Below the pieces are notes generated by a model. That model searched no databases, was not told the DNA's origin, and was given only the letters and a program-made list of their open reading frames with translations. Below, one piece after another: positions 10,901 to 17,621 of a DNA stretch of 64,000 bases. The position numbers were made by a program, and so were the translations under genes. The DNA is from Thraustochytrium sp. TN22 (taxonomy: Eukaryota > Sar > Bigyra > Thraustochytrida > Thraustochytriidae), in NCBI GenBank assembly GCA_013306675.1, contig JABLUY010000016.1, positions 1-64,000 of the forward strand, in the 5' to 3' direction. Every line of letters begins with the position of its first letter. Position 1 is the stretch's first letter.

Positions 10901-11270
10901 TGTCGAAGAAGAGGTCCACGGCCTCCTCCAGGTGGCGCTCAGATTGAGTGCGCTGCGCGCGCTCGCGAGCCGCCTCCTTGGAGAGGGCGCGACGCCCGCG
11001 CGGCAAGTTCGAGCTCTGCACCTTCTTCACCGCATCACGCAGCTTGGGCTGGTGCAGGTCGCGGTGCTCGAGCGCCTCCATGATGAGGCGCCGATCCTTG
11101 CCAACCACCTCCTTGTTGTACGGGTCCCTGCGCGTGCCTGACCCGTGCAAGATCTCCACGCCATTGCTAAGAAACCGCCGATTCCGCTCCTCCGCGGGGG
11201 CACCGCTCGTGCAGCCGGCCAGGGCCAGCAGCGCGACCACTAGGGTCGTGCTGCTGCCCGGCGTCCGCAT
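1905..11270 (-). CDS. Giant Cys/Trp-rich secreted surface protein with EGF-like modules and a GPI-type tail
   Basis: A single open frame encodes 3121 residues. It starts with a signal peptide (MRTPGSSTTLVVALLALAGC) and ends in a hydrophobic tail (about 3100-3121) without basic residues beyond the last few, as in GPI-anchor signals. Visible parts in order: a Cys-rich N-terminal half; three NNTGGWWGDG-type decapeptides followed by a Tyr/Gly-rich run (about 447-520); a DUF4215/Myxococcus-type disulphide repeat (CGDG...EQCDDGN, about 885-925); a long Cys/Trp-rich middle of irregular CxxC and WxxC spacing; EGF-like modules at about 2610-2740; a PT-rich linker; a Thr/Ser/Val-rich region (about 2800-3030); one more EGF module (about 3035-3075); and a second PT linker before the tail. 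PT linkers of this kind are common in stramenopile surface proteins. Attachment at the cell surface or in the extracellular matrix is likely. The exact function is unknown. Confidence 0.85.
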   Translation of the reverse strand: MRTPGSSTTLVVALLALAGCTSGAPAEERNRRFLSNGVEILHGSGTRRDPYNKEVVGKDRRLIMEALEHRDLHQPKLRDAVKKVQSSNLPRGRRALSKEAARERAQRTQSERHLEEAVDLFFDMGECWRISEVEGDRFGNVTGLHPCWNEACNQRKSSEACLNVVYDFCCDQELEDCAPSSDMLHLRTMTSCSPSSCSRYMWDSESYLDTSDEVDMSECFFSDASLCENECSNHMWDLMMAFYWKSCEWDPTCITNALWRYAPTEDAAESNVVGGTRRRRRSLSLRQHLRRASSGRSLEEGSPNAQDPSNNEAGPGNMTNMIDMCDGAALVRLVEAAEQVDLLSCLPGMDVPTSDMCDTLGMCVFELASVLNISFEVLDMIGNTDDPALLESAQPLLCMLSVPHGGMEAFDALWPTEHVNPFTEEEVEEFLNKTAMASMCVAKDDYHQDWYGNNTDGWWGDGNNTGGWWGDGNNTGGWWDDDKGSSNNTDHYYYYGGGGDDGGGGGGGYGDSYEEEVAFYASMYCDGSALPQLYENLKTSGFMDCAGELQMAACPQLQETCMNNVFNLLGISNPETDFGPENMLFACAAHISFANDVEDLWPAGVELPDEATLQYGASIFRSYINCDYFGHPNGPNGYIDPNWNYGASCSADLEGEVDQCSSGCCDLNDRLVSIGNVSAFPLDSTMAGFKCGQMARAGVSNTEVMQCLRLECGACYEDGGLFGPPGAEANSGSASSRYSETCLQGLHDHCVANPDETNCKRECPFQECDARSFDCPCDNGGCAAFYDGAFGDVQPCAAVHDKVTAAFLAQDFMYPESSWLREYLEEGSGVTLSPPSGPFVLPEDIVTFAAEVQCSMLDEIVSCVNSTVSFCNTDRGFWSAGCRGLSRCGDGHMSWGEQCDDGNTHSFQDGCTECYYVEEDWYCPVPGASCEYCVRDPEAYGYRAARPGLAGRAEAETGCPFCMNQRLAHMPNPCTTDECASVNDYPSAVSCDEKVAEYCDAIEGASLHDPGCATYQNKSIYYAVPKISSCSYQKRTLEVHGDYLKKISYMVVECPVDDPTGRDVDVTPMIPYWSPLHSLSSDELNSINKTVRTALELRSLADENELVPVTVLTDHETTPYDNVDIGVDDNGNMRAFGEWDNPYRNLIARVFRSGVGGWHDSEWCEYPAGQHNLYLLPPCDDPMATVARHGLKEAKWRGLNNDEWDFQDFKGINMRDLAKFECNVKPSTMQFVMPISTTRMEWSNGLEQEVERPEYNCERYQMENDGNWPDWDKMATACDTVESLFTSGEAKISFGSHLYQQGCMDEECTERIAECALVNVTKSSSKVDATQFAEKSARLLDVIMDLEDAESWADIKKSLVSVSALAASAPIAATLDLFNEVAIRGTVNKFLKGVRDYCPHDWGFWNQTSWTWEQNPDWLADPCCNWELRSVMCCPVQDVPAGSVSTVIGYDESKLDICRNPDRVRSTFVNMFTTKAASEKKASELARKMDPKQFENVWEFVDECNELIRNSDDAKSEADCYCKYSTFRDSECKTAESDMPRCMAECFRQKYETENKYILHFLKEQWDIDEPLSGSSTDDENDRFADAWMEHMTEEGCEGEESWHADIGWAGYTWACNQTCEEEHTCSYWDAWYRFMDDYNSGRNWEDYVSEWDVRNSDELCESFGGVRQCSHEPYGEDSVCWDYECRIPELEEAFDLPCDTFDDCRATCNAPCESEATCSAQGGTWMQESDSWGSCCPAHAFVHNNSGWLSCKLTRPDAPNSWEMRDEVCCKAEGGEWRHNMYGGECCLGEFKLYEWDDQEWWYCEEWVDTWRECSECYEEQCQPLMNECETCWRESNECCGAEYRGQNKTACLSYTRCNDRSIWDDNECVGDEPFCTYEWGYPSTEPAVCEVHLWSIGGHSQETCESLGEGFVWKERWGWWYCARDVPTNATSEECFDFAPCALPSWNASFPGWEEPELGSWIDGYCEPGCYMPQDSVHVSTKMHYSWGYSGCTFDIDLGNGETQWGYGVWNEHLGTCALNSWFVDDLVRRGFAENNTAACSQLTGDYNAYSIAYTPSRFATQEQCEAGRCEGTINNWRRHPETGRWVGDQPYSEEQCLTLSDKQCDRWCPYCRTHVTESSGGCFHNETYEVLSDALEEECDNTESHIWYSCPQPDVWLNDWHKVHEQCTDMGALPEQVYNSLGCSADYRRCTEENCAKKGDCLTIHGGWIDFYTQQCTEDGWEYGDRFWGERIVEGDTYSYSEWVSCPYESRNEIEGVCIGERDPNYGCGWDQWYLWHALGCKQEGIYTEADCDAANHTWYEPITREEDCTLPGCKLNRWDIRQYTEAECTHCGGEVVDMAYWRGGNLMKPFVRKYKWQPEGRKVVPVNQWIPRQASYLIQEQLEQPVMRAFALYKKQELLVRYNLYSKVLETIACDCAGGAASNGASCFDAEVSGALTTNQQLPLGERTEAGNGVTVVTAASVSATARRQLEEADTNSTEVSVSEYSAGVYTKHEPCQGDDAATFDALVVENSNGVVVGQLLGNGRGLHATGAVESILLCMPARDDIDLREELFDTFAVGILDAASGKVIAAVFDDDDAVYVERTRSQVCIETTENGVYYPIARVPDAHVLSTATCSDCAHGTCIVDKDNTAVCVCKCGFSGAACDIGCPAYCNSNGECNEDTNVCTCTEGNTSPLYTGEACGRKNCPVDETGALCSGNGICSLDSGDAMCTCEEGWDGDACGDRVSGDTAGFESGYSGKTTSEDAGSFTFTPPEGYAVATSEPTEATAEPTAPTRRPTMQPTTKRPTPANAVPTPAPTFPPREPLITVKVKVTGNLLSSSGGDGSSSVASTFAALKSKMSDTIPEADRDLVEVKVQVKTKSTGTLELDTSDEMDETRLSLIEASISQQKCAGVAVCSVYAWVEPVLARRSRMLATASVSYEINKTIEETDTEAVTDDELSTESLTTLIAEKASEAGVTVTITVNSAPAPAVESEVVIKAVPTEEALQSIDEAEAGQASIDVSSLQTAMSDSTTVTAAITSSTTATITVNEVEADVCEGRTCSNQGTCVETDGQGVCECDEGWSGVQCETGTRSPTLTPTKLPTKAPTNTNLNAASIASFPAGISLLALLLFVAPRFA
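9836..9930. repeat. 30-bp coding minisatellite
   Basis: Three near-identical 30-bp units on the minus strand encode NNTGGWWGDG (the first is NNTDGWWGDG). Each carries an N-glycosylation sequon (NNT) and a Trp pair. Unit length is a multiple of three, so copy-number change keeps the frame of the giant surface protein. Confidence 0.9.
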
Positions 11271-12686
11271 CTTGCTGGTTGCCAGTCAGATCGGGCAACA
11301 AACGCTACAGAAACCCCGCGAGTTGCAGATTTCACCTTGAATGTCGGCCCGGCCGTGACCGTGGCCGATGCTGCCTCAACTCCAGCCGGGAGTTGAGGAT
11401 TTGCATTCGATGCAATGCAAGATGTTCGAGCGAGCCGCTCGATCCTAGCGGCCCGATGGGCCTAGCCGGTGAACCTTCGCATCGTGCATTCGCATCCTCT
11501 TCACAGCGCCAGCACCTCTCTCCACCGTCTCGAGCGCTGCCTGGATCTTCGCCAACGTACATGGACGTGGCCGTTCGTCTGGCCGTTCGTCCATGTCTTA
11601 CCAACCTTGTCGCCAAGAAGAAAGCCGTGCATGTGTCGAACTTTTGCCTGGGTCACATCAAAGTCCGCTTGAGACCAATGGGTCCGTCTCACTTCTCGCT
11701 CGCGAGCCCGTAAGCGCATCTGCCTGGGAGGCCACGAGCATGTACCAGCATCAAAGAGGAGCTCCCGAATAACGGCCTCCCACGACGGCTACTGCCAGTG
11801 CTCCTGAGCTGCCCAGTGGCCCGACTTCCAACGTCTCGCGGGTGCCCTTGAGATGCACTGGTGAGACTCTACGTACCGAATTCGGACCAAGCCTCCTCCG
11901 GCTCCGGCGCTGTGCCAAAGGAAGCCTTTCTTACGCGTCACCAGGCTGGCGAGCAGCAATGCGCCACCTGCTGAGTTCATCGAAACCCCGCCGTCCGGAG
12001 CGTAACGTCTCTGCAAACCTAGCCAGCTAAACCTTCGCTGGGAGGCCTGCCTGACTTTCTCTCCACAGCGAGCAGAAATGCGTGGCCCTACCGCGACGAC
12101 GTATTGTCTCGCCACGTAACGCGTGCCCGTAAGATCTTGTCTTTGGTGGTCTACGAAAGCCGACTCAACTTCGCGACGAGTTCTTCCCAAATTTCACGAG
12201 TTCTTCCCAAAATTCCGTAACGTCACGCGGCGGCGTCCGCGACCCGGAGCTAGGCCTAGGCCTGGTAGGCCGAGGTTCGAGCCTAGGCCCAGCGATGGTG
12301 CGACACGCTTCGTGCGTCCCGGCCCCAACGGTATTCGATCGTTTCAGTCTCGCGCTGCACTGCGCGGCGAAGAGAAAATGCAAATGCAGGCAGACTCGGG
12401 GCAGAACAAGCAAGTTGCGCCAGGCCAATCAGCACAGGCGCGCGTGCGCTCCGACTCGCTCCCTCCGTCGTTTCACGCTGCAACTGTCGGCGGCGGCGTG
12501 GAGCCCGGGCCGGGCCCTGCTCGCGCGCGACACGTGTGCGTCGCGCGCGAGGACGAGGACGAGGACTTGGTCAGGGCGAGACAAGGCAAGGCAACGCGAG
12601 GCAACGCAAGGCCACCATCCTGTGCCTCGCGTGGCCGCGCGCGGCCGGCGGCGTAGACAGCCGCTGCGCAGGCGCAGACAGGCGAA
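11271..12686. other. 1.4-kb divergent intergenic region
   Basis: This spacer lies between the start of the giant surface-protein gene (minus) and the coiled-coil gene (plus). Short open frames on both strands have no recognisable content. It holds a 9-bp inverted repeat (12253-12261 with 12281-12289) and five-base GGCAA-like repeats at about 12579-12612. It presumably contains both promoters, but I see no clear TATA element. Confidence 0.6.
12253..12289. repeat. Inverted repeat, possible hairpin
   Basis: GGCCTAGGC at 12253-12261 is the exact reverse complement of GCCTAGGCC at 12281-12289. The 19-nt spacer contains GGTTCGA. It lies about 400 bp upstream of the next plus-strand gene. Its role is unknown. 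Confidence 0.6.
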
Positions 12687-14690
12687 ATGGTGGGCTACGC
12701 GAGCCTGCACGAGGCCAAGCGGACGTACGCGAGCCACGACGCAGCACTCGGCGGCGGTGGCGGCGGCGGCAGTAGCGGCGGGAACGGCAGCAGCGCGGCA
12801 GACGTCGTGGCGACAAAGTTGGGGCCGACGTTCGAGGACGGGCAGCAGGATGTCAGGCAGCAGGCCCAGATGATGGACGAGCACGTTTGCGCGCTCCCAC
12901 GGCCGCATCGACAGCTGCAGCAGGCGCGGCCGGCACACGTGGAGGATGCGCGCGTGGAGCAGGACTCAGCGGGCACGCGTGGGGACGCGGAGGTCCGCGA
13001 GATCAGGCAGCGCATGGAGCACGAGCGCTTCATGCGCATGGAGACGGCGCGGAGGCACAAGAAGATGATGCGCCGCAAGAAGGAGCGGCAGCTCATGGAG
13101 GAGAATGAGCGTCGTCGCGCTCTGCAGGAGCGTCACATTCGCCGGCGACAGGCGAGCGAGCACATCTCTGCCCCTGGGTCCAAGACGCCGGGCCTTGCTC
13201 AGCGGCCGAGGCAAGGGTCTCGCCGCCGCTCTCGCGCGTCCACGTCTACGGATGATGCTGCATCACTGGCGGACCGCTTCAGCCACGCAGACCTCCGGGC
13301 AGCAGAAACACAGTCGCACGCCATCGCCAGGCCGCTTCCATCCGTCACGGCGCGCACAATCGTCTCCGAGAACCTTGAAACCATGTCTTTCGCGGACAGC
13401 GCCGCCCAGTTTCGCGAGGAGGCCATGCGTCTGCGTGACTGGTATTCCATGCTCGACCAGCAGGAGCTCCACGAGTTCGCGCTGGCCTCGCCGGCTACGG
13501 CCGTCACGCCGGCTACAGTTCCTGCCAGCGAAGCTCTCCCGCCCGAATTGGCTCCCCAAAGCTCGCAAGCGCCTCTGTCGCAACCAAGGCCGCAGGTGGA
13601 ACCGAGCCGTGACGGGCCATCAGAATGGAGGTCTCAGGAGCAGCCCTTCGACCTGGAGGACTCCCTTGCGTTCGGCCTCGACACTATCACAGAGGGCGCG
13701 GACGGTGCTGCTGATGATGCAGGTCATGGCGAGTATTGCGCAACATCGCGCAGCCTCCCGACTGCGGACCGCTCGGCCGCACAGCCGGAAGCGCAAAAGG
13801 TGGCTGCTCCTGCGGCCCATGTGCAGCCGCCCCGACACGCAGCGCCGCGCGACCTGGACGTTGACCCAAGCGAGCAGCAGCATGTCACCTCTGGTGTGCG
13901 CTGGAACGGCGGACACGAGTCTGACGAGCAGCGCCGTCGCCGCGAAGCGTATGAGCGCCGTCAAAAGTACGCCAAGGAGAGCCTTGCCAAGCTGCAGCAA
14001 CGCCAGCAGCGCGAGCAGCAGCAAAAGCAGCGCGAGCAGCAGGCTAAAATGCGTCTTGAGCGGGAGCAGCAGGAGCGGGAGCTGGCGGAGCGCTCCAGGC
14101 AGCTCATGCAACTCGAGCGCCGGGCTGCTGCGCCGTCGGTACCTCAGCAGCAGCCTCCTTTGAACCCGCAAGATGACCTGCAGCACCATAGCGGTCCACA
14201 GCTTTCGATGCAAAGCGTGCCACAGCCACAATTGGTCCAGCAGCAGCAGCCTGCAACCCAGCGTCAGCCTCCAACGACTGGTCTGGGACTTACCTTGCGC
14301 GAGGAGGAGCTCAAGGCGTCACTCGAGCAGCTTGATGTTGAGTTGAATCGGCGACGGCGGCGGTGGAATGCGCCGACCGACGACTGGGCGCGCAAGGCGA
14401 CGACCGCCTCGGAGAACGCCCCCCCTCAAGAGCAACTAGGTTCTCACAGTCATCCACACTCAGCTGCGAAGGCCATGGCCGATCCCCGCCAACAGCAGCA
14501 GCACCAGCAGCACCAGCAGCACCAACAGCACCAGCAGCACCAGCAGGTTGCAGTACCTGCACCCGAGCGTGAGCGGGTTCTCACACCGGTCGCGGCGCAA
14601 CGAATCGAGGGAACCACACAGGGCCGCTGTCTGCCTGGCCGGGCCCGCGCCGACGGCGTCATCAAAGTTCACAATGCCAACTTGCTTTGA
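12687..14690 (+). CDS. Gln-rich coiled-coil protein, function not recognised
   Basis: The product has 667 residues. A poly-Gly/Ser stretch (about 28-40) follows the opening MVGYASLHEAKRTYASH. A strongly basic helix at about 110-155 is rich in RMxxE, RRKK and RRR clusters. A low-complexity middle follows, then a long Gln/Glu/Arg coiled coil (about 410-475) and a His/Gln repeat (QQHQQHQQH, about 600-620). The C-terminus ends VIKVHNANLL. The charge pattern resembles cytoskeletal or centrosome-associated coiled-coil proteins, but no family motif is recognised. The ATG is the first after a leader carrying GGCAA-type five-base repeats. No introns are needed. Confidence 0.7.
   Translation: MVGYASLHEAKRTYASHDAALGGGGGGGSSGGNGSSAADVVATKLGPTFEDGQQDVRQQAQMMDEHVCALPRPHRQLQQARPAHVEDARVEQDSAGTRGDAEVREIRQRMEHERFMRMETARRHKKMMRRKKERQLMEENERRRALQERHIRRRQASEHISAPGSKTPGLAQRPRQGSRRRSRASTSTDDAASLADRFSHADLRAAETQSHAIARPLPSVTARTIVSENLETMSFADSAAQFREEAMRLRDWYSMLDQQELHEFALASPATAVTPATVPASEALPPELAPQSSQAPLSQPRPQVEPSRDGPSEWRSQEQPFDLEDSLAFGLDTITEGADGAADDAGHGEYCATSRSLPTADRSAAQPEAQKVAAPAAHVQPPRHAAPRDLDVDPSEQQHVTSGVRWNGGHESDEQRRRREAYERRQKYAKESLAKLQQRQQREQQQKQREQQAKMRLEREQQERELAERSRQLMQLERRAAAPSVPQQQPPLNPQDDLQHHSGPQLSMQSVPQPQLVQQQQPATQRQPPTTGLGLTLREEELKASLEQLDVELNRRRRRWNAPTDDWARKATTASENAPPQEQLGSHSHPHSAAKAMADPRQQQQHQQHQQHQQHQQHQQVAVPAPERERVLTPVAAQRIEGTTQGRCLPGRARADGVIKVHNANLL
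14491..14546. repeat. CAG/CAC coding microsatellite (Gln/His run)
   Basis: Interrupted CAGCAGCAC-type repeats encode Gln-Gln-His units near the C-terminus of the coiled-coil protein. Confidence 0.9.
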
Positions 14691-14710
14691 CACCTGCCAA
14701 TCCAAGAGAA

Positions 14711-14950
14711 GATCAAGACAGTCTCTCTCTCCGTACATCATTGCACTATAGTTGGCCGCGGCCGCACGCATGGCTCGATGTAGGGTCAGCCGCTCGATCA
14801 AAACAGATTCTCATTCTGTAAATCAGTTGCACTTCAGTTGGTTGCGGCCGCACACCTTGCCTTAGCGATCAAGACAGGCTCCTGTTCTGTGAATCAGTTG
14901 CACTTCAGTTGGTTGCGGCCGCACGCCTGGCTCGAAGTAGGGTCGCCCGC
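14711..14950. repeat. Three imperfect tandem copies (71-85 bp) overlapping the 3' end of the LRRC40-like gene
   Basis: Units start with GATCAA at 14711, 14796 and 14867. Each contains a version of CAGTTGCACTTCAGTTGG followed by GCGGCCGCAC. Copies 1 and 3 also share GGCTCGA-GTAGGGTC and CCGCTCG. Copy 3 runs into the LRR gene, whose stop is at 14905-14907 and whose last codons lie in the repeat. The other copies are downstream, in the spacer. Confidence 0.85.
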
Positions 14951-17184
14951 TCGCGTGCGAGCTGGCGCTTGATGCCATTGCGCGCAGCCGAGCTGAGACT
15001 GAGGTCGTTCTCTAGGCGGTCCTCCAGTTCACGGACCTTGGCCTCCAGATCTCTCGTCTCGACCGGGTCATGTTGTGGCGCGGGGCGTGCCTGGAGCGGC
15101 GTCGGGCTCGCGTGGCAGCTGCTTGCGCTGGTCGATGGCTGCGAGCTGAGGTCGCTGCCCGCCGACACGGGCTCCTTGGACTCGCGGCTGGCGTGGTCCT
15201 CGAGGTGCGTGCAGCGACTGCGCATATACTGGATGACGGCCGTGCTGCCCTCTGCGACGACGTGCGCGCGGATGGCTCGCTGAGGATTCCCAGCGAGCAG
15301 CAAGGTCTGCAAGCGCGGGAGCAGCGCGAGCTCGTTCGGCACCGAGCGGAGTGCGCCGTTCTCTACGTTGAGATACTCAAGCGAGGTCAGGTTCTGGAGG
15401 TCCGCGGGTAGGTCGGCGAGGCCGCAGTCAGACAGGTCGAGCTTGCGCAGGCGGCGCATAGGCGCCACAGAGACGTGCGAGGCATATTGCAGGCCGCGGT
15501 TACCGCCCAGCAGGAGCTCCTCCAGGATGCCACACAGAGGGCTCTGCACGACACACGCGGGCACTGAGCGCAGCTGGTTCTGGCGCAGGTCGAGCACGCG
15601 CAGGCGCGGCAACGAGGCGCCCACGTCAAAGTGAGCGAGTCTGTTACGGCGCATGGCGACCTCTTCGAGATTGGGGCAAGCCGAGAAGGTGGTCGGGGAG
15701 ACCGCCTCGAGCGCGTTCTCCTCCAGGTCGAGGCGCACGAGGGCTGCACACGCAATGGCAACGGCGCGAGATCCGAGCGGACAGTGTGCCAGCGCGTTGC
15801 TGGCCAGAGAAAGCTGCACGAGCGGCTTCGTGGGCGGCCTGTCGTCCCGAGGCGAGTCTTGACGGTCGCTCAAAAGCAGCGCCAGACTGGAGGCAATGTC
15901 GTCATCAGCAGCAGCAGCAGCATTCGCGCCAGCTGCTGAGCGCTCCCGGCGCAGGAGGCCTCGCAGATCGAGCGCACCGGAGCTCGCGGCGCGCGCGTGC
16001 GCCTCGCGGAGGCGCTCATCTTCCCAAAGAAGTGTTTGCAGGGGATCCATGTTCTGCGTGGCGGCGTGTGACGGGGCAAGATCATGCTGGCGCAGGGCCG
16101 CGGGCGCTTCGCCCTTGGTGCGCAGATATGCCTTGAGCTTGACCGCGCCCTCTTGGAGTACGGAGTAGCGGATGCCGCGGAAGGGGTTGCCAGTGACGTT
16201 GAGCGCCTGCAGGCTCGGCAGGTAGCCGAGCGCGGCAGGCAGAGTGGACAGACAGTTGTTGGTAAGATCCAGCATCTTGAGCTTGGTGAGCGCGCACAGG
16301 TCATCGTCCTCGCGCAGCGCCTCGATCTTGTTCTCGCTCAGATCGAGCACGGTGAGGCCTGGAACGCGCCCGAGCCCGAGGCTGTTCAGGGTCTGCAGCC
16401 GGTTGAAGCCAAGGAGCAGCTGGTCCATGGCGATGCTCTGCGGGAGCGGGCCGATGTCGACGAGCGCGTTATGGCGCGCATCGAGCACGCGCAGGCTGGC
16501 GAGCGCGTCCACGTGCAGCGTCTCGAGGCGATTGTAGGAGAGGAGAAGCTCCTGCAAATTCTTGAGCGATGACAGGAGACCGCGGTCGAGCGCCGTGAGC
16601 TCGTTGTGCGCCAGAGAGAGCTCCTCTAGGCCGTGCGGCAGCGCCTCGACGACTCGGAGCTGGTTGTGGCTGAGGTCGAGCACGCGCAGGCCGTCGAGAT
16701 CAGCCACCGCGCGGGGCACGCGCGTGAGCTCGTTGTGCGCGCAGTGGAGGACCACGAGGTCGCGCCAGGGCATGTACTCACCGAGCGAGCGCAAGCGATT
16801 GTGCGCGAGCGCGAGCTTCTTGAGCCTGTCGAGTGCAAGCAGGGCCTCAGGCACGTCTTGGAGTGCATTGTTGTCGAGCTGCAGGGACTCGAGCGAGTCG
16901 GCGATCTCCTCGAAGGCGCCAGGCTCAACGCTGTGCAGGCCGCTGCCAACGAGCTTGATCTCCGTGCAGGCGGCGGTGGCCCACCAGTCCTCGTCGCTGG
17001 CGCACCCGGTCCCGAAGCGAAGCATCACCTCGCGAGAGAGTACCGGCACCTGGACCCCGCTCAAGTTGAGCACGCCGGAGGCTCTGGCGGCGCGGAAGCG
17101 CTCATCGAGCGCGCGCTCGCCGCTCTGCGCGGCGTCCCGCTGGCCAAAGAAGCCCTCGTTGCGCTGGCCCAGGCGCCGAGACAT
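14905..17184 (-). CDS. Leucine-rich repeat protein, LRRC40-like
   Basis: The open frame extends upstream to 17514, but its first 110 codons cover low-complexity CAGG/GCAC repeats. I therefore place the start at the Met of MSRRLGQRNEGFF (17184), giving 759 residues. The N-terminal block with LNLSGVQVP and DEDWWATAACTEIKL resembles the region before the LRRs of LRRC40. Two LRR arrays follow (about 90-370 and 450-680) with LxxLxLxxN repeats, separated by a charged linker. The C-terminal 80 residues are Ser-rich and then coiled coil (ETRDLEAKVRELEDRLEN). LRRC40 proteins are intracellular and poorly characterised, and this looks like a protein-interaction scaffold. The last codons lie inside a triplicated 3' sequence. 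Confidence 0.75.
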   Translation of the reverse strand: MSRRLGQRNEGFFGQRDAAQSGERALDERFRAARASGVLNLSGVQVPVLSREVMLRFGTGCASDEDWWATAACTEIKLVGSGLHSVEPGAFEEIADSLESLQLDNNALQDVPEALLALDRLKKLALAHNRLRSLGEYMPWRDLVVLHCAHNELTRVPRAVADLDGLRVLDLSHNQLRVVEALPHGLEELSLAHNELTALDRGLLSSLKNLQELLLSYNRLETLHVDALASLRVLDARHNALVDIGPLPQSIAMDQLLLGFNRLQTLNSLGLGRVPGLTVLDLSENKIEALREDDDLCALTKLKMLDLTNNCLSTLPAALGYLPSLQALNVTGNPFRGIRYSVLQEGAVKLKAYLRTKGEAPAALRQHDLAPSHAATQNMDPLQTLLWEDERLREAHARAASSGALDLRGLLRRERSAAGANAAAAADDDIASSLALLLSDRQDSPRDDRPPTKPLVQLSLASNALAHCPLGSRAVAIACAALVRLDLEENALEAVSPTTFSACPNLEEVAMRRNRLAHFDVGASLPRLRVLDLRQNQLRSVPACVVQSPLCGILEELLLGGNRGLQYASHVSVAPMRRLRKLDLSDCGLADLPADLQNLTSLEYLNVENGALRSVPNELALLPRLQTLLLAGNPQRAIRAHVVAEGSTAVIQYMRSRCTHLEDHASRESKEPVSAGSDLSSQPSTSASSCHASPTPLQARPAPQHDPVETRDLEAKVRELEDRLENDLSLSSAARNGIKRQLARERATLLRARRAAATN

Positions 17185-17311
17185 GGGTGTGGAGCGAACG
17201 TGGCCTTGACGACGGCAACCGTCGCGCGGCAAGGGGCGCAGGGATCTACAGCCCCGCTTCGCCTTGCCGACGTCGCCGCGGCGTCTCCGTGCGTGCGTGC
17301 GTGCGTGCCTG

Positions 17312-17342
<31 letters not shown>

Positions 17343-17621
17343 ACTGCCTGCTCGCTCGAGTCGACCCGGACTTGGAGCGGAAGCGGGGCTCGGGCTGGCG
17401 GTTTGGTCGCGGACCGCCGAGCACGTGGTGCCCAAGCGTGCTCGAAGCGTGTGCTCCAAGCGCGCAGCGTGCCTGCACGTGCCTTTGATGATTGAAAGCG
17501 TGCGAGGAGGACAAGAGGCCTGCCTCTCTAGAGCTAGCTGGTAGCTAGCTAGAGGGCTGACCTGACACGTGTGGTGGAATGGAATAGAGGTGTCGGGATA
17601 CAGAGGACGAGCTAAACTAGG
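17185..17621. other. Spacer with tetranucleotide repeats
   Basis: The spacer lies between the UGPase stop and the LRRC40-like start, both on the minus strand. It carries (GTGC)n and then (CCTG)n runs at about 17285-17345. It is the likely 5' leader and promoter of the LRR gene. Confidence 0.6.

Noticed and set aside
12241-12300. Possible tRNA gene, because of GGTTCGA in a hairpin
   Set aside because: No cloverleaf, A-box or acceptor stem could be built; it is kept only as an inverted repeat.
17185-17514. N-terminal extension of the LRRC40-like frame
   Set aside because: It translates tetranucleotide repeats (RQAGRQAG type), more consistent with a leader; the family-like sequence starts at 17184.
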